Source: CACIIZ01 sp045565285 (GTDB lineage: Bacteria; Pseudomonadota; Alphaproteobacteria; Rhodobacterales; Rhodobacteraceae). From it: a stretch of 17,591 bases of DNA. How positions within the stretch are numbered: position 1 is the first letter of the stretch; every line of letters starts with the position of its first letter. The position numbers and the translations under genes were made by a program. Shown here in pieces: positions 1-7,550 of the stretch. Location of the stretch: assembly GCA_045565285.1 (NCBI GenBank), contig JBJLFR010000031.1, positions 1 to 17,591 on the forward strand, in the 5' to 3' direction. The notes beneath the pieces were generated by a model that did not search any database, was not told where the DNA came from, and saw nothing but the letters and a program-made list of their open reading frames with translations.

Positions 1-1630
1 CAATTACAAATCTATGAACCTCATCTCTTAATCTTTGAAAAAAATATCTTAAAGCATCATTATGAGGTATTTCTATTTGAATATTATTTTTATAGTAAAA
101 TCTTTCTTGACCAGAATTTCTTTTTTGCCCTTTTGCAATTGCAATGATTGGGATTTCACCATGACCAATCTCTTCAAGAAAATTTTTTACAACTGATAAT
201 TGTCCTTTTCCTCCATCTAAAATTATTACATCAGGAATTTTTAAATCTTGTGATGAATTTTTTTTATTGAATCTTTTAGTAAATACATATTTCATCATAG
301 AAGTATCATCCCTATTTTCTAATTCTTCTAGTTCAATATTAAATTTACGATATTCTGATTTCATAAGGCCATCTGTTCCAGATACTACCATAGCCCCTAC
401 AGCATAGGTACCTTGAATATGTGAATTATCATAAACTTCAATTCTTTCTGGAGAGTTTTCAAGACCCAAAAGGTCTGCTATTTTTGTAAGTAATTTTTTT
501 TGAGTAGAGTTTTCTGCCATTTTTCGTTCTAGGCTTTCCTTAGCATTCCTTAACGCATCAAAAACTAATTCTTTTTTTTCTCCTTTTTGTGGGTTATTGA
601 TCTTTACATTTTTTCCAATCTTTTGAGTAAATACAGTTTCCATAAGATTTTTATTATCTATTTCATTAGATAATAAAACCAATTTTGAAGGTAATCTATT
701 TAAATAAAATTGACCTAGAAAAGCTTCCATAATTTCTTTTTCAGTCATATCAGAAGAAACTTTTGGATAATAATCTCTATTCCCCCAATTTTGATTATAT
801 CTGATAAAATATACTTGAACGCAAGCTTGTCCAGATTCTAGATGAAGAGCAAAAATATCAGCCTCTTTTATTTTTTGAGGATTAATATCCTGGATAGAGT
901 GAATTTTTGTTATTGCTTTAATCCGATCACGGTAGGAAGCTGCTAGTTCATAATTCATTTCTTTTGCAGCTAAAATCATTTCATCAGATAGTTTTTTTTG
1001 AACTTCTTCTGATTTTCCACGCAAAAAATTATCAGCTGAAATCACTAATTTGGCATAATCAAATTTATTAATTTTTCCAGCACATGGTCCAGCACATCTT
1101 TTCAAGTGGTAATTAAGACAAGGTCGATTCCCAGCCTCAACTTCTTTATCAGTGCACGATCTTAATAAAAAAACTTTTTGTAACGTATTAAGGGTTCTAT
1201 TAACTGCACCTGCACTTGCAAAGGGACCATAATATTTTCCATTTCTTTTTTTTTGTCCTCTATGTTTTTCAAGACGTGGAAAATCATGTTCTGAACAAAT
1301 AAAAATATATGGAAAAGATTTATCATCTCTCAAAAGAACATTATACTTTGGCTTTAATTGTTTAATTAAATTTTGTTCTAATAGTAGAGCTTCTGTTTCA
1401 TTTTTTGTAGTAAGAAATAACATTGCAGATGTTGCAAAAATCATTTGCTGAATTCTCAATGGATGACCATTATATTTTGTATAATTAGAAACTCTTTTTT
1501 TTAAATTTTTTGCTTTTCCTACGTACAGAGTTTTATTATTACAATCTATCATTCTGTAAACGCCTGAGCTATTACTCAAATTTTTTTGATAATGCTTTAT
1601 TAGATCTATACCTTTTAGATCATTGGTCAT
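1..1630 (-). CDS. uvrC: UvrABC excinuclease subunit C, 3'-truncated by window edge
   Basis: UvrC makes both incisions around a lesion in nucleotide excision repair, acting with UvrB in the cytoplasm. I translated 543 codons from the ATG at 1630; the rest lies beyond the left edge. Seen in order: GIY-YIG nuclease (GVY at 23-25, YVGKAKNLKKR at 36-46); four cysteines at 159, 171, 179 and 183 in the spacing of the UvrC Fe-S cluster; a UVR/UvrB-binding helix pair around 205-240; and the RNase H-like 3'/5' nuclease with DNSH (D401), RDDTSMM (D441/D442), LDGGKGQ (D472) and DEVH (H539), which together match the catalytic Asp/Asp/Asp/His set of E. coli UvrC. Only the C-terminal helix-hairpin-helix part is missing. 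An in-frame TAA sits immediately before the ATG, so no longer start exists. A TATAAT lies about 36 nt upstream, after a terminator-like hairpin, so uvrC probably has its own promoter although the SDR gene precedes it. Confidence 0.97.
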   Translation of the reverse strand, partial: MTNDLKGIDLIKHYQKNLSNSSGVYRMIDCNNKTLYVGKAKNLKKRVSNYTKYNGHPLRIQQMIFATSAMLFLTTKNETEALLLEQNLIKQLKPKYNVLLRDDKSFPYIFICSEHDFPRLEKHRGQKKRNGKYYGPFASAGAVNRTLNTLQKVFLLRSCTDKEVEAGNRPCLNYHLKRCAGPCAGKINKFDYAKLVISADNFLRGKSEEVQKKLSDEMILAAKEMNYELAASYRDRIKAITKIHSIQDINPQKIKEADIFALHLESGQACVQVYFIRYNQNWGNRDYYPKVSSDMTEKEIMEAFLGQFYLNRLPSKLVLLSNEIDNKNLMETVFTQKIGKNVKINNPQKGEKKELVFDALRNAKESLERKMAENSTQKKLLTKIADLLGLENSPERIEVYDNSHIQGTYAVGAMVVSGTDGLMKSEYRKFNIELEELENRDDTSMMKYVFTKRFNKKNSSQDLKIPDVIILDGGKGQLSVVKNFLEEIGHGEIPIIAIAKGQKRNSGQERFYYKNNIQIEIPHNDALRYFFQRLRDEVHRFVI

Positions 1631-1665
1631 TTAGATTACCTAAAATTTTTACCATTTTTTTTCAA

Positions 1666-1671
1666 ATTATA
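1666..1671 (-). promoter_or_regulatory. Candidate -10 element for uvrC
   Basis: The minus strand reads TATAAT here, 35 nt upstream of the uvrC ATG and downstream of the terminator-like hairpin at 1721-1750. No recognisable -35 hexamer is seen at 16-18 nt upstream, and the region is very AT-rich, so chance matches are likely. Confidence 0.3.
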
Positions 1672-1720
1672 ACTATTTGCAAATATAAATTTTAATAATT
1701 TTTAACATATAAATGTCTAC

Positions 1721-1750
1721 TAAAAAAGTTTCCACGATTCCTGTGGAAAA
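1721..1750 (-). terminator. Hairpin plus T-tract between SDR gene and uvrC
   Basis: Read on the minus strand, a 7-bp stem (TTTCCAC/GTGGAAA, 7-nt loop) is followed by CTTTTTTA, the form of an intrinsic terminator. It lies about 140 nt after the SDR stop and 90 nt before the uvrC start. The stem has only three G-C pairs, so termination may be partial. The left arm overlaps TTTTCCACA, which also fits the DnaA-box consensus TTWTNCACA (see findings). Confidence 0.5.
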
Positions 1751-1812
1751 CATTGGGGGTAAATATTATTTTATGTTCTCAAACCCTTTAATTTATTAAT
1801 GATTTACAAGGT

Positions 1813-1829
1813 TGCCTAAAAATTAGGCA
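1813..1829. repeat. Short inverted repeat in SDR-uvrC gap
   Basis: TGCCTAA and TTAGGCA form a perfect 7-bp stem with a 3-nt loop, about 60 nt after the SDR stop codon. No T-run follows on either strand, so it is not a classical terminator. It may be an mRNA 3'-end stabiliser or part of an attenuator with the next hairpin. The rest of the 1631-1890 gap shows no ORF, tRNA or other recognisable element. Confidence 0.4.
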
Positions 1830-1890
1830 TATTACTTAACTGATTGTTTTTAAATGTTTTTTATCTTTTAATTAAATAATTTTTGCGAAA

Positions 1891-2646
1891 TCACCATGTT
1901 AAATGTTCTCCACCATCTAAAGTAATTAATTGACCAGTTAATCCAGGAGATGAAAGAATATAAAGGATTGTCCTACATATTTCTTTAACATCAGAACCTC
2001 TCTTAAGAAGTGTACTTTTTCTTTGATTTTGAAACTGTTCTTCACTTTGATGGCTTGCTTTTAAAGTTGGGCCTGGTCCTATTGCATTTACACGAATTTT
2101 AGGCCCCAATTCTTGTGCAGATAATTTTGTAAAGTTTAACAAACTCGATTTTGCTAGTGTATAACTAAAAAATCTTGGATTCAAATTGAGTACTTTTTGG
2201 TCAATAATATTTATTATATTTGAACTTGCTAAAATTTCATTATTTTCGTCGGTACTATTATCAGGGACTTGTATAGAAAACTCTTTAGATAAAAAAACAG
2301 GAGCTTTTAAGTTTGTAAACAAGTGCCTATCCCAACTTTCTAAGGTCAAACTTGTGAGACTATCATTTTCGAATATGGAAGCATTATTTATCAAAAGATC
2401 AAGAGGTTTTCCAATAATCTTTTTAGATTTATCAACTAAGGTTGATATTTCAAAATCCTTAAGCAAGTTTGCTTTAACACAGAAAGCCTCTACCCCTAAA
2501 CTTTTTAATTTTATTACTAATTCTTCAGCTTCTTTTTTTGATTGAGAATAGTGAATTACAATGTCATAACCTCTTTCTGCCAAGCAAATAGCTATTGCCT
2601 TTCCAATACGTTTTGCTCCACCTGTAATCAATGCTGACTTAGACAA
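1891..2646 (-). CDS. SDR oxidoreductase, pteridine-reductase-like (PTR1/FolM type)
   Basis: A 251-residue short-chain dehydrogenase/reductase, expected to be a cytoplasmic NADPH-dependent reductase. The nucleotide-binding loop TGGAKRIG (8-15) and the following HYSQS (32-36) resemble the TGAAKRLG and HYHRS segments of trypanosomatid pteridine reductase. NNAS is at 87-90. The active site reads D149, Y162 and K166: Asp stands where classical SDRs have Ser, with the 13- and 4-residue spacing of Leishmania PTR1 (D181/Y194/K198). I therefore infer a pteridine or dihydrofolate reductase role, but substrate cannot be proved from sequence. The C-terminus ends LDGGEHLTW, a form I associate with the uvrC-linked alphaproteobacterial SDR. 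The start is TTG, chosen because AAGGAAG lies 5 nt upstream. It lies 41 bp after the S49 peptidase gene, so the two are probably cotranscribed. Confidence 0.85.
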   Translation of the reverse strand: MSKSALITGGAKRIGKAIAICLAERGYDIVIHYSQSKKEAEELVIKLKSLGVEAFCVKANLLKDFEISTLVDKSKKIIGKPLDLLINNASIFENDSLTSLTLESWDRHLFTNLKAPVFLSKEFSIQVPDNSTDENNEILASSNIINIIDQKVLNLNPRFFSYTLAKSSLLNFTKLSAQELGPKIRVNAIGPGPTLKASHQSEEQFQNQRKSTLLKRGSDVKEICRTILYILSSPGLTGQLITLDGGEHLTW

Positions 2647-2687
2647 TTTTTCTTCCTTTTTTATAAAGAGAATTAATTCAAACCTCT

Positions 2688-3497
2688 TTAAAGTCTGAAC
2701 TTAGAAAAAATTATTTTTTCTTGAATTGACTCAAAAATACTATCTATTGAAGCTTTACCAAATTTAGAAAATAAGCCCCTTTTTCTTTCTAATTTTTTAA
2801 ACCTTACATCTTCTCCAAATTTTTCAGAAATTACAGTTTCTAAATGACCAATTCCATCTATTAACCCTAACTCTTTAGCTCTTGCAGCTTCCCACACTTC
2901 TCCAGTAAAAACCTTCTTTCCAGTTATCTTATCTGACCTCCTCTCAGTTACAAAATTTTTAAAGTTTTCATGTATACCTTTTTGAATTGCTCTAAGTCTA
3001 ACTATTTCATCTTTTTTCTCTGGCTTGAATGGATCGAGCATACTTTTTTCTTCTCCTGAAGTGTAAACTCTCCTTTCTACACCTTGTCTATTTATAAATT
3101 CGTGAAAACCAAAACCTGCAGAAATAACCCCAATAGAACCAACAATAGAATTTTCATCTGCATAAATTTCATTTGCTGAGCACGCTAACCAATATCCTCC
3201 AGAAGCTGCTACATCCTCACAAAATGCTAAAACAGGAATATCTTTTTTTTTGGATAATCGTATAATTCTTGCAGCAATAAGTGAAGACTGAGAAGGTGAT
3301 CCTCCAGGAGAATTAATAATTAACGCAACAGCTTTGATTCTACCTAATTCAAAAGCTTTTTCTATAAGTGGGGCTAATGATTGATCGTTGATACCACCCC
3401 CAAACCTTCCACCAGTTGAGATAATACCTTCTAAACGTATAACAGCAACTAAAGCAGATTTTTTAAATTTTTTTCTTAACCAAGACCACAATTTCAT
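2688..3497 (-). CDS. S49 family serine peptidase (SppA/SohB-like)
   Basis: A 269-residue member of the signal-peptide-peptidase A family, ClpP-fold Ser/Lys proteases that degrade membrane or signal-peptide fragments. Motifs: VIRLEGII (19-26), NSPGGSP (62-68), the nucleophile S99 in AASGGYW, NSIVGSIGV (116-124), and the general-base lysine K151 in EEKSMLDPF. S99 and K151 are 52 apart, as S147/K199 are in Bacillus subtilis SppA. Length matches the single-domain (half-size) SppA type. There is no clear N-terminal membrane helix, only a basic amphipathic stretch, so it may be peripheral. The frame opens 19 codons further upstream, but I chose the ATG at 3497 because a strong AAGGAG lies 5 nt before it. 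First gene of a probable peptidase-SDR operon, divergent from the CoA-transferase operon. Confidence 0.92.
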   Translation of the reverse strand: MKLWSWLRKKFKKSALVAVIRLEGIISTGGRFGGGINDQSLAPLIEKAFELGRIKAVALIINSPGGSPSQSSLIAARIIRLSKKKDIPVLAFCEDVAASGGYWLACSANEIYADENSIVGSIGVISAGFGFHEFINRQGVERRVYTSGEEKSMLDPFKPEKKDEIVRLRAIQKGIHENFKNFVTERRSDKITGKKVFTGEVWEAARAKELGLIDGIGHLETVISEKFGEDVRFKKLERKRGLFSKFGKASIDSIFESIQEKIIFSKFRL

Positions 3498-3502
3498 TTT
3501 AA

Positions 3503-3508
3503 CTCCTT
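3503..3508 (-). promoter_or_regulatory. Ribosome binding site deciding the S49 peptidase start
   Basis: The minus strand reads AAGGAG, then five bases, then ATG at 3497. It is one of the strongest Shine-Dalgarno sequences in the window and excludes the upstream in-frame start at 3554. Confidence 0.8.
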
Positions 3509-3565
3509 GATTGATATTAAAGAAATCCTTATAGCTTTCACTTCTACAAAGCAATTTAATCTTTA

Positions 3566-3573
3566 ATTATAAT
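3566..3573. promoter_or_regulatory. Overlapping divergent -10-like elements
   Basis: ATTATAAT gives TATAAT on both strands inside the 151-bp divergent gap between the peptidase gene and the CoA-transferase gene. On the minus strand it lies about 70 nt before the peptidase ATG. No good -35 is visible for either direction, so this is only a candidate. Confidence 0.25.
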
Positions 3574-3648
3574 GGATAATAATTATTTATAGAAATGATT
3601 TAATGATCAAACACAATATAGCAACCATTTATTTTTAAAATATTTTAA

Positions 3649-4797
3649 ATGAAAATTAAGAAATCTCCTTTAGAAGGTATAAAAGTTTTAGAATTAGCAA
3701 GAGTATTAGCAGGCCCTTGGGCTGGTCAAACACTTGCAGACCTTGGTGCAGAAGTAATAAAGGTAGAATCTCCTTTAGGAGATGAAACTAGAAAATGGGG
3801 TGAAGATAGTTGCAAAAACAATAGCTCATATTTCAAATGCACAAATAGAGGAAAATCTTCTTTCGTGGCTAATTTTAAGAATAAAAGTGAGCTAGAAATG
3901 GTTCAATATTTGGCAAAAAAAGCTGATGTGATAATAGAAAATTATAAAGTTGATAACTTAAAAAAATATAAATTAGATTATAAAAGCATAAAAAAAGTTA
4001 ATAATAATATTATATATTGCTCAATTACAGGATTTGGTCAAAATGGTCCTTTAGCATTATTACCCGGATATGATTTTATAATTCAAGCTATGGCAGGAAT
4101 AATGAATATAACTGGGGAAAAAGATGGGCCGCCTATCAAACCTGGAGTAGCTTACGCAGATATTTTTACATCACTTTATAGTGTAATAGCCATTCAATCA
4201 GCAATAATTTCAAAAGAAAAAAGTGGGTTTGGGAGTTTTATAGATATGTCTTTATACGATACCCAAATAGCTGTTTTAGCTAACCAAGCCTCAACTTACT
4301 TACTAAATCAAGAAGAACCAAAAAGACTGGGTAATATTCATCCTTCTATTGTACCATATCAATTATTTGAGGTTAAAAATGGTGATATAGTAATAGCATG
4401 CGGAAATGACCAACAGTTTAAATCCCTTTGTAAAGCTTTTAAGTGGAATTTTGCAAATTGTGAAAAATTTTCAACTAATAAAAAAAGAATTCAAAATAGA
4501 AAAGATTTAGTTAAAAAATTATCAAATAACTTAAAAAAATATACAAAAGAGAAAATTACTAAAATTTTACAAGATGCAAAAGTACCTGTTGGAACTGTTA
4601 ATTCAGTTAGTCAGGCTTTAAACCATATTCAAACAAAATCGAGAAAAATGATAAAATCTATTAATGGAGAAAAATTTGTAAGAACTCCTATATTATTTGA
4701 TAACTTGGAATTAAATTATAAAAAACAAGCACCTGAACTTGGTGATAGCAATAAATTAATTAAGAAGAAAATATTATTAAATAAATTTTGGGAGTAA
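3649..4797 (+). CDS. CaiB/BaiF class III CoA-transferase, SUGCT/GcdG-like
   Basis: A 382-residue formyl-CoA-transferase-family enzyme that moves CoA between carboxylic acids through an aspartyl-CoA intermediate. Seen: the N-terminal PLEGIKVLELARVLAGPWAG, LGAEVIKVESP, ENYKVDNL, ITGFGQNGP, and the catalytic aspartate D171 in GVAYADIF. The segments MNITG, KRLGNIHPSIVPYQLFE and GNDQQFKSLCKAF closely resemble, by memory, human succinyl-CoA:glutarate CoA-transferase. I therefore favour glutarate activation, supported by a glutaryl-CoA dehydrogenase gene elsewhere in the window. Other dicarboxylate CoA-transferases share many of these motifs, so the acceptor is uncertain. No Shine-Dalgarno is seen before the ATG. 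It is the first gene of a plus-strand operon; its stop is 3 bp from the aldo/keto reductase start. Its base composition is among the most AT-rich here, with many lysine AAA codons. Confidence 0.88.
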   Translation: MKIKKSPLEGIKVLELARVLAGPWAGQTLADLGAEVIKVESPLGDETRKWGEDSCKNNSSYFKCTNRGKSSFVANFKNKSELEMVQYLAKKADVIIENYKVDNLKKYKLDYKSIKKVNNNIIYCSITGFGQNGPLALLPGYDFIIQAMAGIMNITGEKDGPPIKPGVAYADIFTSLYSVIAIQSAIISKEKSGFGSFIDMSLYDTQIAVLANQASTYLLNQEEPKRLGNIHPSIVPYQLFEVKNGDIVIACGNDQQFKSLCKAFKWNFANCEKFSTNKKRIQNRKDLVKKLSNNLKKYTKEKITKILQDAKVPVGTVNSVSQALNHIQTKSRKMIKSINGEKFVRTPILFDNLELNYKKQAPELGDSNKLIKKKILLNKFWE

Positions 4798-4800
4798 GCA

Positions 4801-5844
4801 TTGAAATTAAATAAACTAGGGAATAGTGATTTAAAAGTATCAAGTTATTGCTTAGGCTCAATGACTTGGGGCGAGGCAACATCTGAAGAAGAAGGACATT
4901 GGCAATTAAATTTTTCATTAGAAAATGGAATAAATTTTGTAGATACCGCTGAAATGTATCCAACGAATCCTTTGCGGAAAGAAACAGCTGGGGATACTGA
5001 AAAAATAATAGGTAATTGGATAAACAAACGAAAAAAAAGAGATGATATAATAATTGCCACTAAAGTTGTCGGAATAGGTAACAAAACAGTCAGGAATGGA
5101 GAACCCATTAATAGAAAAACAATGGAAGATGCATTAACTAGTAGCTTAAAGAAACTTAAAACTGATTATATTGATCTTTATCAACTACATTGGCCAAATA
5201 GAGGATCTTATCATTTTCGACAAAATTGGAATTATAGCCCCATTCATCAAGATTCAAAAAAAATTGCACAAGATATATTTGATTCTTTGGATTTTCTTTC
5301 GGATAAAGTTAAAGAAGGAAAAATAAGAACTATTGGTTTATCAAACGAAACTGCTTGGGGTACAATGCAATTTCTAAAAATTGCAAATGAGAATAATTTT
5401 GAACGTGTGATATCTATTCAAAATGAATATAGTCTTTTGTGCAGATTTTATGATACTGATTTAGCTGAAGTTAGTCATAACGAGAATATAAGCTTACTAG
5501 CTTATTCACCATTAGCTGCAGGTTTATTAACAGGAAAATATCAAGAAGGTGATATACCAGAAAATTCACGACTTCAAGCATCACCTGGATTAATGGGAAG
5601 ATTAAATAGAAGATCATTATTAGCAGTAAAAAACTATTTAGGTGTAGCTAAAAAGTATGAAATAAATCCTATACATATGGCTCTTGCATATTGTGATCAA
5701 AAACCATTTATGGGGTCTATAATCTTTGGAGCCACTAGTAAAGAACAATTGAAAACTATAATCAATGGTCTAGACTTAAAATTATCAACTGAAGTGTTGA
5801 ATGATTTGGATAAAGTGCATAGAGAATTTCCATTTCCAATTTGA
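4801..5844 (+). CDS. NADP(H)-dependent aldo/keto reductase, Tas-like
   Basis: A 347-residue aldo/keto reductase, a cytoplasmic NADPH-dependent carbonyl reductase with a TIM-barrel fold. The AKR tetrad is present: D48 (FVDTAEMY), Y53, K88 (IIATKV) and H130 (YQLHWPNR). The insertion after AEMYP, IGLSNETAWG, SIQNEYSLL, LLAYSPLAAGLLTGKY and IIFGATSKEQLKT follow E. coli Tas almost segment for segment, and length is equal, so it belongs to the Tas subfamily rather than generic AKRs. The physiological substrate is unknown. The start is TTG at 4801, chosen because GGGAG lies 6 nt upstream and because the N-terminus KLNKLGNSDLKVSSYCLG aligns with the family; the first ATG (residue 21) would delete the first strand. 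It lies 3 bp after the CoA-transferase stop, so translation is probably coupled. Confidence 0.93.
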   Translation: MKLNKLGNSDLKVSSYCLGSMTWGEATSEEEGHWQLNFSLENGINFVDTAEMYPTNPLRKETAGDTEKIIGNWINKRKKRDDIIIATKVVGIGNKTVRNGEPINRKTMEDALTSSLKKLKTDYIDLYQLHWPNRGSYHFRQNWNYSPIHQDSKKIAQDIFDSLDFLSDKVKEGKIRTIGLSNETAWGTMQFLKIANENNFERVISIQNEYSLLCRFYDTDLAEVSHNENISLLAYSPLAAGLLTGKYQEGDIPENSRLQASPGLMGRLNRRSLLAVKNYLGVAKKYEINPIHMALAYCDQKPFMGSIIFGATSKEQLKTIINGLDLKLSTEVLNDLDKVHREFPFPI

Positions 5845-5862
5845 TAAAAAAAGGTCTTTTCA

Positions 5863-6780
5863 ATGATTTCTATAAAAAATGTAAATAAAGTTTACTCTAA
5901 TAATTTTTCTGCTCTTTCCAATATCTCTTTAGAAATAAAAAAGGGAGAAATTTTTGCCCTGCTTGGCCCTAATGGAGCTGGAAAAACAACACTTATATCA
6001 TCTATTTGTGGATTAATAAAACAAACAAATGGAGTAATAAAAGTATCAAACTTTGATACTATAAAAGACTATAAAAAAACAAGATCTCTGATTGGGCTTG
6101 TTCCTCAAGAGTTTCCTCTGGAAAATTATGAAAGTGTTTTAAATACAGTTAATTTTTCAAGAGGACTTTTTGGAAAAACACCAAACGAAAATCATATACA
6201 AAATGTACTGAAATCTTTAAAGCTATGGGATAAAAAAAATTCCCCAATAATTACCTTATCTGGGGGGATGAAAAGAAGAGTATTAATAGCTAAAGCACTT
6301 TCACATAATCCAAAAATTCTTTTTTTAGATGAGCCTACTTCAGGTGTAGATATTCAGCTAAGAAAAGAAATGTGGGATATGATCCTTCAGCTAAAAAAAA
6401 ATGGTGTAACAGTTATATTAACCACCCACTATATCAAAGAAGCAGAAACAATATCCGACAGAATAGGAATACTAAATAAAGGAGAATTAATTCTAGTTGA
6501 AAACAAAGAAAATCTGATAAATAAGTTTGGAGAGAAAACTATTTCTATAGAATTTGGAAAAAAAATATATAAAATACCAAAACAAATTAAGGCTTTTGAT
6601 AGCTTCATTACTGACGATAATCTTTGTTTAGTTATTAAGAAATTAAAAAGTAATAAAGAGATTAATCTTACAAGTATAGTGAAACTTATATCCGAACTTG
6701 AAATCCCAATTATTGATATAAAAACTGAAGAAAGTTCACTAGAAGACATTTTTTTAGATATTATTGATGGTAAGGTGTAA
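5863..6780 (+). CDS. ABC-2 type transporter ATP-binding protein (YadG-like)
   Basis: A 305-residue nucleotide-binding subunit that would power export together with the next gene. Seen: Walker A GPNGAGKT (35-42), Q-loop Q82, signature LSGGM (132-136), Walker B ILFLDE (152-157), D-loop SGVD and switch H189. The 100-residue C-terminal extension after the ATPase core, ending in an SSLEDIFLDI motif, is typical of ABC-2 (drug, polysaccharide or unknown substrate) ATPases such as E. coli YadG. An AAGG lies 8 nt before the ATG. It lies 18 bp after the aldo/keto reductase gene and its stop codon falls between the candidate starts of the permease gene, so the two subunits are translationally coupled. 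The transported substrate is unknown. Confidence 0.94.
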   Translation: MISIKNVNKVYSNNFSALSNISLEIKKGEIFALLGPNGAGKTTLISSICGLIKQTNGVIKVSNFDTIKDYKKTRSLIGLVPQEFPLENYESVLNTVNFSRGLFGKTPNENHIQNVLKSLKLWDKKNSPIITLSGGMKRRVLIAKALSHNPKILFLDEPTSGVDIQLRKEMWDMILQLKKNGVTVILTTHYIKEAETISDRIGILNKGELILVENKENLINKFGEKTISIEFGKKIYKIPKQIKAFDSFITDDNLCLVIKKLKSNKEINLTSIVKLISELEIPIIDIKTEESSLEDIFLDIIDGKV

Positions 6781-6781
6781 A

Positions 6782-7543
6782 GTGAATTTCAATTCTATTG
6801 AAGCTATATATAAATTTGAAATGGCAAGGGCATTTAGAACACTAATGCAAAGTATTTTAGCGCCTGTTCTTTCAACTTCGCTATATTTTGTTGTATTTGG
6901 AGCTGCAATAGGAAGTAAAATATCGACGATTGATGATGTTTCATATGGGGCTTTTATAATCCCAGGTCTTATGATGTTTTCTGTTATGACTACAAGTGTT
7001 AATTTTGCTGCGTTTGGTATATATTTACCAAAATATAATGGTTCTATTTTTGAAGTCATGTCAGCCCCTATTTCAGCCTTTGAAATAGTTATTGGATATG
7101 CAGGAGCAGCGGCCAGTAAATCAATTTTGATAAGCCTATTAATTTTATTAACATCAACAATATTTGTAGATTTTTATATTAAACATCCTGTTTTAATGTT
7201 TTTTTTATTATTTATAACTAGTATTACTTTTTCACTTTTTGGATTCATTGTTGGTATATGGGCAACAAATTTTGAAAAACTCCAATTAATTCCTTTAATA
7301 ATAATAACACCTCTGGTTTTTCTTGGAGGAAGTTTCTATTCAATATCAATGCTTCCCGAATTATGGCAGTTTATTACAAAATTTAATCCAATATTTTATA
7401 TAATAAATGGATTCAGATGGAGTTTTTTTGGTACATCAGACGTAGATCTATTCACTTCATTAATACTAATTATTATCTTCTTATTGACTTGCTTAACAAT
7501 AATAAGTTTGATTTTTAAAACAGGTTATAGAATAAAAGGTTAA
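6782..7543 (+). CDS. ABC-2 type transporter permease (YadH-like)
   Basis: A membrane permease of about 254 residues with roughly six hydrophobic helices, partner of the preceding ATPase. The order of conserved parts follows E. coli YadH: LAPVLSTSLYFVVFG near the N-terminus, IIPGLMMFSVMT, the amphipathic EVMSAPIS segment, FSLFGFIVG, then LIIITPLVFLGGSFYS and FNPIFYIINGFRW before the last helix. I chose GTG at 6782 because AAGG lies 6 nt upstream and the ATPase stop immediately precedes it. An ATG at 6767 in the same frame would add five residues and has no Shine-Dalgarno. It is the last gene of the plus-strand operon and ends 7 nt before the stop of the convergent methyltransferase gene; no intrinsic terminator is evident in that gap. 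Confidence 0.92.
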   Translation: MNFNSIEAIYKFEMARAFRTLMQSILAPVLSTSLYFVVFGAAIGSKISTIDDVSYGAFIIPGLMMFSVMTTSVNFAAFGIYLPKYNGSIFEVMSAPISAFEIVIGYAGAAASKSILISLLILLTSTIFVDFYIKHPVLMFFLLFITSITFSLFGFIVGIWATNFEKLQLIPLIIITPLVFLGGSFYSISMLPELWQFITKFNPIFYIINGFRWSFFGTSDVDLFTSLILIIIFLLTCLTIISLIFKTGYRIKG

Positions 7544-7550
7544 AGAAATT

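Noticed and set aside
1510..1695. Plus-strand ORF of 61 codons at the start of uvrC
   Set aside because: It lies mostly antisense to the clear GIY-YIG coding sequence, has low-complexity Phe/Tyr/Leu composition and matches no family I know.
2186..2545. 119-codon plus-strand ORF opposite the SDR gene
   Set aside because: Antisense to conserved SDR motifs, with no Shine-Dalgarno and no domain; open because of AT-rich codon use.
3498..3554. Nineteen-codon N-terminal extension of the S49 peptidase
   Set aside because: The strong AAGGAG before the ATG at 3497 decides the start, and the extra residues do not form a signal peptide.
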